Of a DNA stretch of 26,418 nt, positions 25,601 to 26,418 are shown piece by piece; within the stretch, counting starts at the first letter, position 1; every line of letters begins with the position of its first letter. This DNA is from DATGSL01 sp964645585 (GTDB taxonomy: Bacteria; Verrucomicrobiota; Verrucomicrobiia; Opitutales; T3Sed10-336): the NCBI GenBank assembly GCA_964645585.1, contig CAZYAN010000051.1, positions 1 through 26,418 on the forward strand, written 5' to 3'. The notes under the pieces are model-generated. The model saw nothing but the letters and a program-made list of their open reading frames with translations, had not been told where the DNA came from and did not search any database. The position numbers and the translations under genes are program-made.

Positions 25601-26418
25601 TTTATCAGGAGGACAGGGAAGAAGGTTCCGAATACATCGACTACGTCCTCGGCCCGCACGGGTTCTTTGATAAACCAGACAACTGGACGGGCGTGCGTCG
25701 TTCCCCGGGAGCGATTCAGCAAACGATTTCCGAGCTGATCGCTGCTCACCATGCTCTTGCTCAAGCGCTGAGCGGTGCCCAAGGCGCCCAAAGCGGGCTG
25801 GAGAAGAATCTCCGACTTTTCGAGGCGCGGGTGGATACGGACAATGCAGTCTCTGACTTCGAACGCGGGCTTTTAATCTCCCAGGAACTTGTCGAGCAGG
25901 TGAAGTTCGCGAGCGGTATTTCCGCCGATATTATTGATGCGGCTGAGAAGGCTTTGGAAAAATCGTCGGAGGCAGTAAAGGAAGCCCTGCCCCGAAACTT
26001 TATAGCGGGAATGGCTGCCGGTGGGGACGTTACCTCGGGGGCTCGCGGGGCGGTTAATGCTGCTCTCTCGACAGCGATCCGCGTGCTCTCCGCCAAGAGT
26101 CTGGCTTCCAAGGCCGCTTTGGATTCACTGGTTCATTCCCAGGCGACGACGGAACGATGGGTGAGGTTTGATTCGATCGGCGGCCGGCTCGGGGATCAGC
26201 AATTGCGCGAGCAGGCGGCGGCGCTGGGCGCGGAGATTGGAGCGATGGGCGACCATCTCCAGACGATCAACGAGCGCTTGCGCGCGCTGGATGACGCGGA
26301 ACGAAAATATCGGGCCGCCGTCGCCCAAGGGGATCGGATTCTCGAAGAACGGGAGATCTTCCGCCGGGGATCCGCTTCGATTGTGCAAGGTTTTCGGACG
26401 CGCGACGCCGCGTTTCGA
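19624..26418 (+). CDS. Giant secreted protein, incomplete at window end
   Basis: A single frame from ATG 19624 is open without a stop for 2265 codons to the last base, so the 3' end lies outside. An in-frame TAA at 19618 fixes the start. A signal peptide-like N-terminus is present (MKRYCRTLWAFGFRATSLFA, cleavage near ARG-QS). Function unknown. Residues ~90-880 are beta-rich and Trp/Tyr-rich (EIAWQRALPLSG, EVWWFRSNRVNLEQGFE, LHGYNPNEEHAMI). About 902-995 resembles an Ig-like/He_PIG domain (TAVAGQRFRYVLHTS, WLRVNGLVLEGNPG, FPLTLTVSS). At 1650-1661 is DGDPTGTIDASD, a dockerin/EF-hand-type loop. Around 1665-1720 is GHYLTALKGYYSLLMNPHFD and VLGQPVSVDYFDERKL. From ~1870 on the chain is largely helical with coiled-coil stretches (about 1870-1925, 2028-2123 and 2188-2260). 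I recall related giants in Verrucomicrobia and Planctomycetes but cannot name a function. It lies 97 nt behind the tail-tip-like gene. Confidence 0.9.
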   Translation, partial: MKRYCRTLWAFGFRATSLFAGVAMALASAEARGQSLSAEVRQLDARINHLSPQGKPISSEAGAPPGTDGRAPTPEQQGDRGLTENVPTAGQFQGFVTFGGGVRTVAGGSAGTVHGSYRTYAEATLPNGGSGGQQIFVARAEIGAPYVMRRVQFLFGSEIAAPTVDINGNVLAETDEYWRREPYWEEKSPHQEHLGAPYYWSPHARAVFANRPGPIEIAWQRALPLSGADPADYANDPDYAVEGGAVYPLLREIYLVSGSPVKRARQMYWTEGAFEKMGLPVDVPEGLTLNFTYTEGFPRTVEEPYQDPGASENEPPGDGDIFREYRTIFHDSDRASIRAFNWQGRILLELLGDVLEGNRRQHLGIEIVDVVRRVNPANIRVELGEKLTAWQSGADDSHLLPRSLLRATDSDFAYQHFQEGKRMQFYAIRETANLNDFLLHWTEEGVEGLQWPYLFTRYEMVWPADIGKFSHYVRPRVATEAEARETAVAMPLSNVPIIEYQDPLDQPRAKLTETYAFYTFLSDEYPAHRTLLRFMAGEHVRFERVFSWLADDLGIDEAGTLIARNRLAEVLNGEAQGIAERSPMLAAWNPETGTFTLSDRFAAPRVVARTAAIGARIDAPEDEAVPVPDESYWAGHIRTEKGTSYNLFSYADPFAAGFEAANAGAIIPVNAIPGDDKLEVWWFRSNRVNLEQGFERIFWPSVIGHYTLEWPGNPGEIVLASNQGSGALGSREAVGRIYAQNDPNLHGYNPNEEHAMIIGGRAYALRDDLNLVEPGDDYSSEPYVLLEYVATDGRPAMSVFRVLREKPEAGQVFDYVAEAGTVLQAPMPLPLLPPPVDGFGAAAVNFNREPLADGDLPGGWTAEHGDGQYGHYPKFTFLDRKNSFWIYRGFHAGPPALEAGTFDVDSGEFTAPADGTAVAGQRFRYVLHTSQRPEGLRLTLGEELPAPDWLRVNGLVLEGNPGLNAEGGSFPLTLTVSSRYDESSVELDWTLHVLEAGVPVEQTDLEVISENQFTGTQVTHAGRPPYLAGDPVPENSFAMRFYYKTQAGFAWPGISNPPPVDSIVPYLRPVAEGKFVGNPAAKETDSLAIVYRPVWPADTPAMRLGETLMTPKAGLPAIRGQTSLSLLYQQSIAEDMEDAAVSAVLHDSTREKEISIQAVGLDELPEGVRKETYQGRVYFPNLPPHLVERFFFDPFRGLRGHLVFRGELREEMLGEDYLMLNVLRDEDLVAVKDLCPEGDLGKPAWNEAIDGLVANVETFHENPAVPGQYIPDLNRTKSIAIGDTVEIHDHNTAVDSYALSASGPGVGYVTIMAGGGAAFTPAAEPVSMHIIRVEPVQHSGELKVVQATNPLSEQVTLQHSPDLAGRYQEYEYDWRIAAPVGGFPPPVEEDMAQWDVVAAGEGLPRYTLGGANIRTLADNYLIVRYRPLNPGHPLYVENPDDMENPDDAWSEWTSPMLAEGWIKRVLGGLNPFNQRITDLFNNEVSTDVSMLTQAGARWEGDIALNLENINDYGLIEIYETVLRRGRMLSIEAGINYGPANDALLLAAGYLNDLYMFVGNEARADAANPTIGIGTADHVYGDVATSQFAFQGQMATLLDEELALIRGRDDFFQPGVEISPVYNRLIWNYTRGIDAGEVIYALNYNIQEKPDGDPTGTIDASDAARMYPQGHGDAYGHYLTALKGYYSLLMNPHFDWVPRAEAVLVLGQPVSVDYFDERKLAKAAAAVVQAGLQAFDLTWRRDYQSGTDAGWEHFGAKRENSQTGRTRYWGMDHWATRTGQGAYVNWVIGNAILPDEDPDPNHEGIQKIDRTTVAELTQLPIMMEALQTNLNNAEAGLTPLGLPEGGIAFDIDPMKVAGSGGATHFEQIYERALQALHNAVAAFDDAKDVTRMMRAEEDSLAALQDQVAKEEHAFRNALIELYGTPYPDDIGPGRTYVTGYDGPDLLHYMYVDLPELPDNLGLAQGNESRAYRLDLQELPNNWRTHLYDNLNFYVYQEDREEGSEYIDYVLGPHGFFDKPDNWTGVRRSPGAIQQTISELIAAHHALAQALSGAQGAQSGLEKNLRLFEARVDTDNAVSDFERGLLISQELVEQVKFASGISADIIDAAEKALEKSSEAVKEALPRNFIAGMAAGGDVTSGARGAVNAALSTAIRVLSAKSLASKAALDSLVHSQATTERWVRFDSIGGRLGDQQLREQAAALGAEIGAMGDHLQTINERLRALDDAERKYRAAVAQGDRILEEREIFRRGSASIVQGFRTRDAAFR

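Overview
The window looks like chromosomal DNA of a GC-rich, free-living bacterium, most likely a member of the Verrucomicrobiota (PVC group). This is an inference. It rests on the mostly Shine-Dalgarno-poor starts, the style of the large secreted proteins at the right end (families I recall mainly from Verrucomicrobia and relatives, not checked), and heptamer-type repeats between genes. No RNA genes, CRISPR arrays, insertion sequences or prophage structural modules were seen. One run of exactly 100 N (3279-3378) is a scaffold gap inside a heptamer repeat. Left part (1-7144): an ABC-F ATPase of the Uup type (-) lies back to back with a CPA1 cation/proton antiporter (+). Then come the gap and repeat, dprA (+), a secreted amidase-signature enzyme (-) and a HinT-type histidine-triad protein (-). 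Centre (7089-12873): an ideal intrinsic terminator follows rpoD. rpoD sits behind dnaG in the classical dnaG-rpoD macromolecular-synthesis arrangement, with a strong hairpin filling the short gap between them. DnaG has lost three of the four zinc ligands of its N-terminal domain. A GlcD-type FAD oxidase is divergent from dnaG, and the spacer between them holds a second kind of heptamer array and a perfect palindrome. A GNAT acetyltransferase follows, with a heptamer array running almost to its start codon. Next (13016-16012, -): a MoxR AAA+ ATPase and a DUF58 protein overlap by 4 nt. Downstream on the same strand lies a small secreted protein in which I see a Cys/His/Asp pattern like that of transglutaminase-fold proteins, a frequent partner of MoxR-DUF58. 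Right part (16203-26418, +): a possible 57-residue membrane peptide, a structured leader, then three consecutive secreted proteins. The first (603 aa) has a two-part architecture. The second (361 aa) has a signal peptide and a C-terminal domain resembling phage tail-fibre tips. The third is a giant open reading frame starting at 19624 and still open at the window edge (at least 2265 codons). It has an Ig-like domain, a dockerin-like calcium loop and several long helical or coiled-coil stretches. These three genes are the most promising candidate for an undescribed surface or secreted system.
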